From Bipolaris cookei (Eukaryota > Ascomycota > Dothideomycetes > Pleosporales > Pleosporaceae), in contig NRSV01000030.1 in assembly GCA_002286855.1 (NCBI GenBank), positions 248,001 to 312,000 on the forward strand: a DNA stretch of 64,000 bases. The letters are read 5' to 3'. Each line of letters opens with the position of its first letter. Positions within the stretch are counted from its first letter, which is position 1. Below the pieces are notes generated by a model. It made no database searches. It was not told where the DNA came from and worked only from the letters and a program-made list of their open reading frames with translations. Position numbers and translations under genes: made by a program. Shown piece by piece: positions 23,301 to 33,600 of the stretch.

Positions 23301-24345
23301 GTGAGGGCTGAGTTGGGTGCAGGGACTAGCCACGGGTTGGCGGGTATGGCGTTGGAGAGTTGGAAGATGGTAAGCAGCTCTTTTTTCGCATTGTGCTCGA
23401 GCAGCTCGGGGAATGCAGTGCGGAAAGAGGGAGACAGCTCTTCAAGTAGGGTAAGGAGCGAGTGGGCGCGCTTGTCCTTTGGTGCCTGTCGCGGGAAGGG
23501 ATCAAAACTGGCGTTGGACGACTTGTTGACGTAGAAACCCGAAACGTGACTGGTTATGTGGTGCTGCTCATTCTCGTTGGTGGTGACTACGAGGTACAGC
23601 AGGTGGCCCTTGGACCTAAGGTGGTACGGAGGTGGGTTCCAGGGCGAGACGGCAATCGACTTGATCGTCTTGGGCGCGGCTTCTGGGGCCGGGGGTAGCA
23701 GGTTCTTGACGGCGCCGGACGTCTTGAAGTCGTAGTCGGCCAACGGCGACTGCTCGGGGCCATCTTGCTTAGGCTTCAAAATGTGCTCGTGGCCCACTGT
23801 GTCGTGGAGTGAGAGGCCAGCCATGAGGCCGTGCAGCGCATCGGTGCGGTCGCCAGCAGCACCAATGAGTTCACGCACGCGGACGACATGGAGCCTGGCC
23901 TCCTTCTCCGTGTAGGGATCCTCGACCAGAGTCAGGACCGAGTCGGGCTTGAGGTCCTTAACTTCAGACAGCTCGACGTAGTCGTTGATGCGCTCGCCGT
24001 TGTGCTCGAGGTGAAAGCACGAGTACTGGAAGGTATGCGGCATCTCGATGATGGACTGGCGGAGATCCTGCACCTGCTCTGCCGTTGAGATGGTCATGGG
24101 CATCTCAAAGGGCTCATGGGGAAGCTTGATGGTGACCTGGAAAATGTCTTGACGATGTTAGCGATTTTTTCTTCCTATACATGTCTCGTGTACTCATGGC
24201 ACCTACTGTCTGGCTGCTGGCCATTGGCCCCATCGTCTTGGTCTGCGCCATCGGTCTGCTCATTGCCGGGGGCCGTGTCGACTGGAGCGGTGGTAGTCGC
24301 GGGAGTCTCGCCCGACTTGATGGTGTCGTTGGCGTTGGCGGCCAT
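20357..24345 (-). CDS. CLU1: clustered mitochondria protein Clu1 (eIF3-associated p135)
   Basis: Exons on the minus strand are 24345-24207 and 24147-20357 (1,309 aa). The 59-nt intron (GTAGGT donor, GCTAAC branch) joins an acidic, Pro/Thr-rich N-terminus to FQVTIKLPHEPFEMP. Order of regions: CLU N-terminal ubiquitin-like part (TFQYSCFHLEHNGERINDYV; DPYTEKEARLHVVRVRELIGA), the central CLU domain (about 330-580), a long Ser/Glu-Asp run (around 640-690) followed by a Lys-rich stretch, the eIF3-p135 region, then TPR repeats (YHTLSNLLFNLEDKVSALELA; NNAAVMLQSMKQYHESRIWF) and a basic tail. Loss in yeast or Dictyostelium makes mitochondria collapse into a cluster; the protein binds mRNAs for mitochondrial proteins and co-purifies with eIF3. 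It shares a 751-bp divergent promoter with the ATPase gene. Confidence 0.95.
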
Positions 24346-25096
24346 GGTTGGCTATGAGTGAATAGGAAGCCCCAAGCCCGGGCAGTGGACGACTATGCGA
24401 GGGAATTGGAGTGGGCAATTAGGGCAATTAGGGCAATTCACGGGACGAAGGCATTGACGTCCAACGGCAGGTGTTGAGATGCAGCAGAAGTGGGGAGAGG
24501 GAGAGGAGGAAGAAAGAGAGGAGGGGAGCAGTGCAGTGCGGTGCGGTCATGTTCTCCAGAATATTTTTCTCGACAGCGCCGGGATGGTCCGCTAAGCTCG
24601 CACTCCACTTCCGAAGACACACCAAAACCAGCGCGATTAGTTAGGGCCGCAGACACGGCGGCGTCAGTCCAATGGCATCGTCATCGCCAGCCAGTGACAT
24701 GTCCGGTCGGCCATGTCTGTGTACACGTATATACATATACATGTGTATGTAGTTGACATGTAAAGGACTGGACATGGGACATGGTGGTGGGGTCATCGCG
24801 TGTGTCCCGCTCCCCTCTCCCACAATCTCTTCTGCCATCGCCGCTGCCTCTATCTGGTCTTGGCATCTCCCGCCCTCGGCCCGCCACTACCAGCTTCCCC
24901 CCTTTTGGATCATCTTACATTCGTGTCATGTTGCAATCTCGCTCCATTGCATTGCACCCCCATATTCACTGCTTTCTTTTGTCCTCGTCACTCTCTTCTC
25001 TTCTCTTCTTTTTTCTTTCTTTCGTCTTGGCCAGCCGAGCGGCGCCCGTGTTTGAAAGTACGCGTGCACACGCGCACGCACTCGACAACAGCAATA
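24346..25096. promoter_or_regulatory. divergent promoter between CLU1 and the mitochondrial ATPase
   Basis: The 751 bp contains a tandem GGGCAATTA run just upstream of CLU1 (24413-24436), a TATACATATACATGTGTATGT region (24729-24750) and a strong CT-rich tract at 24990-25030 directly before the ATPase ATG. Open frames here are by-products of base composition. Confidence 0.5.
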
Positions 25097-26957
25097 ATGC
25101 TAATCCTACGGCCCCTCCTGGGGGCCAAACCAATACGCCTCCCAGTCGCGTATCTGCGACAGCCCTTCGCGTACCCCTCTCAGCAGGCTGGCCCGGTACT
25201 GCGGACAAGGTTATGTCATCCTCGGCGGGTCCGCGCTCTGAGTGGCCAGTCTGGCCCTCCTGCTCCTGGTAACGAGGCGCCTAACCCAGTTGACGATGCT
25301 GCTGAGCGTCTTGGGGACGAAGAAGCAGAAGCAGAATCAGATAGACGCGAGGCTAAAAAGGCCGCTTGGCGTAGTACCGGCTGGAAAATGTTCGAGGCCG
25401 CTGCCACCACGGGTGCGAGCATCTTTATCCTGGGCTGTGTGGGCATTGGCTACACCAAGTACTACAAGTGGAACGTGCTCGAAAAGATGGAAAATGCTTT
25501 TCGCGAGGGCGATCCCGTACTTGACCTAGCTGCGACTAGCAAAGAGGTGCCCAAGGCCGGTGCAGAACCCACACGGCTTCATGTGACCAAAGGCAACATT
25601 GAGGATGAAGAAGAAGAGGAAAGCTATGACCGATGGATTCCCCGTGATGAGCAGGAAAAGATTGACAAGATTGTCTGGGGCCAGACCAAAGGACGCTACC
25701 ATCTGCTCATTGGTGAAAAGGGCACGGGAAAGACGTCTATGCTGATCGACGCCATGGACAAGATTAACGGCGAAGGATGCTCCATGATGGAAGCCCATGC
25801 CGACCTTGAAGTCTTTCGTGTCCGGCTGGGTCGATGTCTCGATTTTGAATATCACGAGGACAACATTGGCTCGCTCTTCTCCATCCGTGGACCACGTGAC
25901 GCGGGTCCTATTCTCGACATTGAACGTGCCTTCAACAAGCTTGAAAAGGTAGCTCTTAGGCGACGCGCAACTATTGGGCGACCACTGATCCTCATCATCA
26001 ACTCGGCTCACTTGATTCGAGATGACGAGGACGGCAAGGACCTCCTTGAGCTCATTCAACAACGTGCTGAGCAATGGGCTGCCTCTAACCTCGCAACTGT
26101 CATTATCAACTCTGACAAGTACTGGGTCTTTGAGCGACTGAAGCAATATGCCACGCGCATGGAAGTTCACCAGATCAAGGATCTCACCAAAGATCGTGCT
26201 ATGCAAGCCCTGCGAAACTATCGGATGAAGTACTATGGCGAGAAGGTGCACGAGTCCATCCTGGAGGAAGTCTACGACAAGATTGGCGGTCGTCTCACTT
26301 TTCTCAATCGTGTCGCCAAATCCGAGGACATGATTGCCAAGTGCGACAGCATCTGTGAAATGGAAAAGATCTGGTTCCTGAACAACTGCGCCATTCTCGG
26401 CGAGGAGATGGACGATGATGTCATGGATCAACAAAAATACGCGGTACGTTGTACTCTACGACTGCTCTTTCTTGTGCCAGAAGCTGATAAGAAAAAAACA
26501 GTCCACCGCCATGGTCCTTGCCAACGCCCTCTACAAGCGCTACCACGAAATGGATGCAAACTACGATCCAAAAGAAGGCCACATTCTCCCCTCGATTCCC
26601 CTCCACCGCGCCCGCTACATCATGACGCGCTCCGACTTCATCCGCCAACACCACGACCTCTCCATCTTCTCCATCGACTCACACGCCGTTGTCCGCGCCG
26701 ACTCCGTCCCCATGCAACGCGCCTTCAACGAAATCTGCTCGGAACCCGGCTTTGAAAAGTTCCTCGAGGCAACGCTTGATCGTATCAGCGGTATCGAGTC
26801 GCTGGGCCGTACCAAGGAACTTACCTTTAAGGATCTCTGGGATGGCGGCAAGTACAAGATTACTACTACGAATAAGAATGGCGAGGTTCAGGGCCAGGTC
26901 GAGATGGAGACTGTGGCGGGGAAAGCGGATGATGACGATGATGATGGTGATGATTAA
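25097..26957 (+). CDS. mitochondrial membrane-anchored P-loop (AAA-type) ATPase
   Basis: Exons 25097-26443 and 26502-26957 encode 600 aa; the intron is 58 nt with a GTACGT donor. I chose the ATG at 25097 because it begins an Arg-rich, acid-poor presequence typical of mitochondrial import. A membrane segment follows (about 104-120, GASIFILGCVGIGYTKYYKW). The ATPase core has Walker A GEKGTGKTS (about 206-214), a Walker B-like PLILIINSAH, and a C-terminal helical part with an acidic tail (ADDDDDDGDD). Conserved phrases YDRWIPRDEQEKIDKIVWG and FERLKQYATRM are consistent with a fungal family of uncharacterised mitochondrial ATPases. The exact role is unknown; protein quality control is possible but unsupported here. 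Confidence 0.85.
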
Positions 26958-27896
26958 GTGTGGGGGTTTACCGACTTGGAGGGGAAATTCAAGACTTGGA
27001 GTTTTGGAATTGTAAGTTAAGGAGAACTCGAATCTTTTTTTTTGGTGGAAAGTCTTGGTGCATTGTATATTGCTGGGTGGTATCTTTATTTATAAGATGC
27101 ATAGCGCGGGACGGCTGTGTCTTAGATGTATATCTTTTGGTGGTCATTGTGGCATTTTGGTCTTGTACGCTTTACCACTGTTGCGCAAATATTTCTTATG
27201 TTGTTTTGTATGTTTTGTACGTTGATTACAAACTTTTTTTATCCGTATCTTGTACCCTTTGTCTATCCTTGTTTGCAAATCCTTTTTTATTCCAGTGTAC
27301 ATGGTTATGCTTATATGTTAAGAAGATGTGAGTTCAGTTTAGGTTGGTGGAAGATGCATTAGGATTTCGTGTGGTGGATTATAAGGCACCGCAGTGGTCT
27401 GTACTGCGTCCGTGCACACAACATAGTTATGTTGTAGCGCTGTGCACACGTAACAGTGAGATGTGACAATACAATACAGGGCAGCTACCCTACATCCTCC
27501 CAACAGGTTCTCTCTAGTAGTCATACTATAAAAGGGACCTTTTTTCAACGTTATATATATATTTATATATTCAAGGGAATGCTTATTAACGTATGTGGCA
27601 AGCAAGCGGCGCACCCCACCAACTTTATGTACTTTTACAAGCGTATAGCTCCACGACATTATATTAATTTTAATAATTATTAACGCAGTAGGTTAATTAA
27701 CGTACATCCCTTCGTAACGGAACAACAGCCGTAACGGACAAAATTACGGGTACTTTGACTTTGCAGCAACATCATAGCCTGCACCCATCCTAAAAATTAT
27801 ATTGGCCTATGTACCCAGGTATACTGTGCCCGTGCGCGCAATGCGCCGAACCATCAAAACTTCTCTATCGTCTCAACTCCGTAACAATACAACGCA
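26958..27896. other. AT-rich spacer leading into the second transposon island
   Basis: 3' flank of the ATPase gene, then A/T-rich DNA with TATATATATATTTATATA near 27553-27570 and TTAATTAACG near 27694. No gene seen. The left terminus of element D should lie between about 27690 and 27860, but no partner terminus was recognised. Confidence 0.5.
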
Positions 27897-29793
27897 ATGG
27901 GCTTAGAAGAAGCACTTCAAGATTGTAATACTTTCGAATCTGAAGATCAAATCCCTTGGTCTGAAATAGCTGAAAAACATGACATTGCGCGCTCAACGCT
28001 GACGCGAACGTACTGACGCGAAACGCGTTCACGGGAAGAGCAGGCAATCGCACAACAAAAGCTCACTCCACAACAAGAAGCAGGGCTTGTACAGTATATA
28101 GAAGAGCTTACTGGCCGTCGAATTTTATCTACAAGAGAGATGATTTGAAATTTCGTGTCAGCAGTAGCCCAAGAGGCAGTGAGCGAGAGCTGGGTTACCC
28201 GCTTCATCAACAGGCACTCTATCCATCTAATCTCTCGATACTCAATGGGCATGGATGCTGATCGTCACAACACCGATTCGTTTAGCAAGTATAGTTTCTA
28301 CTTTGACTTGCTACAGGCCAAGATTGCTGAGTATGGCGTCGAGGCAGAGCACACGTACAATATGGACGAGAAGGGCTTCATGATTGGCGTCACTGCTAGG
28401 ACCAAGCATGTGTTTAGCAGACGCATGTGGAAAAAGAGAGAGGTTAGAGCGACGCTTCAAGATGATAATCGTTCTTAGGCGACTCTTCTAGCTTGCGTGT
28501 GCGGCGATGGATCAGCACTGCCTCCTGGCCTTCTATACGAGTCTGCCAACAGTACTATCCAGTCAAGCTGGGTAGAGGAAATTAAGCCAGGAGTACACTC
28601 TGTATTTGTTTCCTCAACGCTTTCAGGCTGGACAAACAACGAGGTCAGCCTCGCTTGGCTTGAACAGGTCTTCAATCGCTTCACTAAGACCAAGGCTCGA
28701 AGAAAATACCGCATTCTAATTCTTGACGGCCACGGCAGCCATATAACGGTGGATTTTATCAATTACTTTGATAAGAACAAGATTCTCCTAGCTGTCCTTC
28801 CTCCACACTCAACACACACGCTGCAGCCACTTGATGTGGTAATGTTCAAGCCTCTATTGTCTGCGTACTCAAAAGAGCTCACAGAGTACCTTCATAATAG
28901 CCAAGGGCTGGCTGTTTTTAAGAAAGGAGACTTTTTCCACCTATTCTGGAAGGCCTGGACAAGCACGTTCACTCAGAGATTAGTACTTAGGTCTTTTGAG
29001 GCAACGGGTATTGCACCTCTCCAACCTAACGTTATCCCTCAACGATTCAATAGGCCTTCACCTGAAGGCTCTGACAGTAACCCAAGCTCTTCTTCAGCCT
29101 ACTCTGGCAAGTGTTGGCTTAAAATTGAGACTCTACTGCGAAAGGTTGTGAAGGAGTTTAGAAAAGAGGGACATAAGCTTAGCCGCTCAATCCACCATAT
29201 CTCGATTCAAAACTTGCTTCTCCGCCATAAATTTGATAGCCTAGAGCAGGTAATACCAACTCAGAAAAAGCATGAGAATAAGAGTAAGACTCTCGACCTG
29301 CAGTAGAACATGGAGGTACAAGGTGGGGCAGTGTTTTATTCTCCTCGCAAGGTGGAGGAGGCTCGCGCGCGTGAGAAGACTAAACAGCAAGAGCAGAAGG
29401 CAGAGGAGCTAAAAAAAAGCTGAGATGGCAGAGCTAAGACATACCAACAAGCTATATAAGGAGAAGATAGCTCAGGAGAAGCGTGAGCAACGAGCGAGAG
29501 AGAAGGAAGAGCGGGAGAAGGAGAAGGCTGCGAAGGCTGCGGCGATCGCCGAACGCAAGGCAGAGAGAGCGCGTCAAAAACAAGCCAATAACGCTAGAAA
29601 AAGTGACCAGTTGTCTACTCAAGGCAAGCGCAAGGCCTCTCGTCAATTACAGTCAAAGACAACGAAGAAGCGTGGTAGTAGGGATACGCGTAGTCGTGTG
29701 GTTGCGTATGAGCGTTCTGCAACGCCTCCACCTGTATACAACTCCCGTGGCCGCAAAATCGCTCCTCGCGGAAAATTTGAGGCAGAGAAATAA
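27897..29793 (+). mobile_element. pogo-like DNA transposon (element D), near full-length but inactivated
   Basis: From ATG 27897 a transposase reads in one frame to about 29410. It is interrupted by TGA near 28014, TGA near 28146, TAG at 28476-28478 (where relatives have a Trp before VTLLAC) and TAG at 29304-29306. A one-base frameshift in an A8 run near 29411-29418 puts the Lys/Arg/Glu-rich tail (29425-29793) out of frame. Domains are an N-terminal HTH (WSEIAEKHDIARSTLTR), the Tc5-type HTH (VTRFINRHSIHL) and DDE_1. All three catalytic acid motifs are intact: YNMDEKGF, LILDGHGSH and LDVVMFKPLL. It belongs to a different subfamily from elements A, B, C and E (basic coiled tail, no zinc knuckle). 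The stop changes fit RIP-type CpA to TpA mutation. Confidence 0.9.
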
Positions 29794-29897
29794 CAAGAAG
29801 ACCCAATAGAGTATTTCTGTGTTTTTTTACATGATAATTACTACTGTACGTGGTGCTGCAGCCTCAATTTTGGTGAAGCTGTTTTTGGTGGTTCGGC

Positions 29898-29936
29898 GGG
29901 ATGGGCGAATGTCCGGACGTACCAAGACCCCATCAA
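29898..29936 (+). repeat. left inverted repeat of element E
   Basis: 39 bp, 37 identical to the reverse complement of 30602-30640; the two differences are A/G transitions. Confidence 0.85.
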
Positions 29937-30601
29937 CTTTGACTACTACACGCAATGTCTCAAACCAATAACGTGCCAAACTCTTCAAAGGAATCCCAAA
30001 TACAGCTTGCATTACTAGCTATCCAACGTGACGCGACACTTAGCATTCCACGTGCTGCAGCAATCTACAGTGTGGCTGGAAGTACACTAAGACGAAGACG
30101 TGCTGGAAAGCTCTCTCAACAAGATTCCACACCTAACTCAATTAAATTCCTTATGACAGAAGAGGAGACGATTTGTGACTGTATTCTGGACCTTGAATGG
30201 CGAGGATTTCCGCTGCGCCTCTCTGCTGTCGAAGATCTTGCTGATTCTTTGCTGGATGCTCGCAACCGCGAGCCTGTTGGCCAGAGCTGGGCTAAGACAT
30301 TCGTAAAGCGTCGGCCAGAGCTTCAGAAGAAATTTAATCGAAAGTACGACTATAAGAGACCTCTCTGTGAAGATTCTAAGCTTATATAAGGCTGGTTCCG
30401 CCTTGTACAGAATACTAAACCCAAGTATGGGATCCAGGACGACGACATGTACAATTTTGACGAGACGGGCTTCATGAGAGGCTGGGCATAACACGCGCAC
30501 ATGCAAGCAAGTAGAAGCGATAGATTCGAAATATAACAGCTTACCACGATTTCTAATTACTATTATAGTTGCGTTGTAATAGTCGTGTAATAGCCATGAA
30601 C

Positions 30602-30640
30602 TTGATGGGGTCTTGGCACGTCCGGACACTCGCCCATCCC
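30602..30640 (-). repeat. right inverted repeat of element E
   Basis: Reverse complement of the left repeat with two mismatches; begins TTGATGGGGTCTTGG on the plus strand. Confidence 0.85.
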
Positions 30641-33600
30641 AGGTGTTATAAAAAGGTATACAGAATCTTGATCCATAATTATGTATACCATGACCCAACA
30701 GCAATGCTATGCGAACCCACACTATAGACACTGCAGCCGACAAAAGTCTAGTAATGTAAATCATATCCCTATCTCGACTGTCTCTCGCGGAATTGGAAAA
30801 AGGCACACACATATTTGGAGGAGTGAAACTACTAATAGATTCTTAGTAATTTCACTAATACTCATTGGACTTTCTATGGACCTACGCCCTGACATACGGC
30901 GTTGTATCTATCTAAATTCAAACATCTATGGAGAAAGAGCAATTTCCATAACTTGAAGTATTTACCTCCTTACGAATGAAGCTTGTAGTAATGCAAATAC
31001 TCTACGTTAAAAGGGCGGCCACTCGTTCTTGAACACAACGTTTCTACTTTCCCAAAAAGGATACCGCTCGCAATTTAACAGAAAAAAAAAGATGAAGATC
31101 TACATAATCCAAGACGATACTAGTTACATACCACATCTGAAAAGGGTATCCGAAAATACCAAGATCAACATTTCCATGTACCAAGCACCGTAACGCTCCA
31201 GACCCAAAACCCCCCCGCCCACAATGCTGGTTTCTCCCGTCGCCGTCAAAATACCCATAATTCTCCGCGTCATCGATTCTCTCGCTCTCTGAAGAGGCAA
31301 GCGAGCCGGTGCCGCATGCCGAAGCGCAAAACAGAACCCCTCACCCAACGCCAATATACAGTTTAGCACGTGAAGTGGGTCACAAAGTATACAATCCAGC
31401 CCCGAGTAACAAGATTCGAGTGGGGAGGTGTGGGGGGAGGTGAAGGGACGGGGGTGGATGATGGTTCTTAGCCAAGGCTTCAAGGATGATTGCGTGGGAA
31501 AGTCAGACGGGAATGGAATACTACATAGGTAAACGCGACAAGTTCGGAAAACGAACCCCCATCCACGGTCTTGGGATTGAATGGTCGAGGTCATATCTCG
31601 TGGAGTTGATAAAAAAGCACCGGTCGGGGCAAAGTGGGGGAGGGATAGGCTGAGGTAATACGTACGATTATTGTAAGTACATGGTACCCGGGGTTGCGTG
31701 TGTCAATGTAGGACGAACCCTCGTACTCGGTCCAGAGCCATTCCACCCAGTCGAGAGCAGGTTGGCCGAAAGCATGATGCGCCGAGTGAGGTCTTGTTTG
31801 GTGCATGATGTGAGAACACATGTTCAACAATGTGGGCGACGCAGGCGGCACGGGGGGCCATGTTGTAAGTATGTATGTACCTACTAGTTACGTATGTATG
31901 TATTGCTGACTGTGTGTCACTATAATCTCACAGAACAGAGGGTTTTAGTTTGCGGTAGCTAGCATGCTATCTTTGCGAGCGAGGGGGAAGGTGAGATTGC
32001 GTGTTTGTTGATGCAGATGCGTTGGCCGACTAGTCCTGTGACTGACTTGGGTACATGTCGTTGTGTGTTGCCATGAACAGTCAACGTTCAAATCTTATTT
32101 GCAATGCCTATCCGTGGCTTGGGCTGAGGTGAAGCGGAGGAGGTACCGACGCGTTCGATTGGTGCCATTGATTTGCGGTGTGCTCGTAACCATGTACGTA
32201 CGCAGGATCAAAGAGGTAGCTATGACGAGATGCAGTGGTAAGCTGCAACCAGGATGGTTGAATTGGCTTACCTTTGTGCGGCCGGGGGTGTGTAGCATCA
32301 CCAAAAGATACGTAGTATATACAGATACGACATCTGCCGACATGGCCACTGCAAGCCACCGATAGACGTAGTGTAGCAAGGTGGGAAAAGCTAGGTGCTG
32401 GCGTTGGATGCCGGGAATCTTGTGTACCATGGTGAGGATAAGGCGCCACCAGGTTGAGGCTGGCAGTAGCAGTAGCATGTGCATAGCGACACTCAGGCTG
32501 GCGAGTGGGCACTATATTGGGAGCGAGGTGGAAAAGAGAAGGAAGCGTCGGTTTACTCTAGCAGCCGCCTACTATCGATAGAGGCAGGCGGCACCGACGA
32601 TAATCGGACCACTTCCGAAACTGTATGCATGATTGCATGCGGCTCCCTGGGGCGGAGTGGCGTCGCCGCCGTGTTTGGGAAAGAGACCATCAACCTACCG
32701 CGATGTTACCTGCATAGCATGTACACACATGGCAAGTGCTCTGCAAAATGAAGTGTCAGCGCACACCCAACTCGTGTCCAGGCTCGGATCATACTTAATC
32801 ATGTAAGTACAGGGTAGCGAAACGAGGCCAGACACCGTGCAGCGCAGGGCGAGGTACAGGCCAGTATACAAGAGCAATACATGCCTGCGCGCGCCGGGGC
32901 AGTGGGATGTATGGGATCGACGGCGGAAATTTCTCCTGGCTGGTGCGACCACCGATCGAGTCGTGACAGCGTTGCGGGACTGGTACGCGAATTGCTACAG
33001 GGCTCAGGGAACACCGGATCGGACGAGGCCTCGGTTTGTGCAGCCCAAAGGGTGGCCCACAACGCTGCTGGATTGGGCGCCAGCCCAAGATGTCCAAGGA
33101 GATCACCAGGGTGCCAATGGGTTACCGAGGGTGCTAATACACATGGACTATCACTATATGTACGTATGTACCTGGATATGAATGTCAACCCTGGCTGATC
33201 CTACCCAGGCCTGCCAGTGGGGAGAGTTTGCGCAGGCCCGGACAAAGCATGTCTGGTCTGGCTATGGATGAGCGAGCGAGCGAGCGTGGACAGGGACTAC
33301 AATAAGTATATGGTAAGTAGGGTGTGGACATACGTCTAGCCTGTCTTGGTGACATGTCTGTGTGTATATGTGTGTGTGCTGCATGTCGATTATACGATAA
33401 GGACCGAATCAAGACGTGCGTGAAACGCTGGCAAAGACGACTTTGTAAAGCCATGTGTCGTGAGGATAGGGAACATGTCCACCGGCTAATACTGTCTCGT
33501 GCGCCTGGACCCCCAGCCTGTTCCTGTCAGTCAACGACTAGTACAGTATAATGGCTGGCTGCGGGACAAATTCTCCTTTCCGACAACGTAGTCGTAAACC

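Larger units (their letters stand above)
29898..30640 (+). mobile_element. internally deleted Fot1-like element (element E) with 39-bp inverted repeats
   Basis: Inverted repeats at 29898-29936 (starting GGGATGGGCGAATGTCCGGA) and 30602-30640 match at 37 of 39 positions. Between them a transposase starts at ATG 29955 (MSQTNNVPNSSKES) and reads HTH domains (SWAKTFVKRRPELQKKFNRK). A TAA lies at 30387-30389 and the first catalytic motif YNFDETGFMRG is intact, but the frame ends near 30490 and the rest of the DDE domain and zinc knuckle is absent. The element is therefore about 745 bp: a non-autonomous deletion derivative, i.e. a stage in MITE formation. No TA duplication directly beside these repeats was found, so the true outer ends may extend further. 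Confidence 0.8.

Noticed and set aside
21261..23311. Several plus-strand frames of 80-180 codons
   Set aside because: They are antisense shadows of CLU1, caused by its codon composition.
24781..25272. Open frames upstream of and overlapping the mitochondrial ATPase
   Set aside because: They lie in the CT-rich leader and a wrong frame of the real gene; the ATG at 25097 gives a proper presequence.
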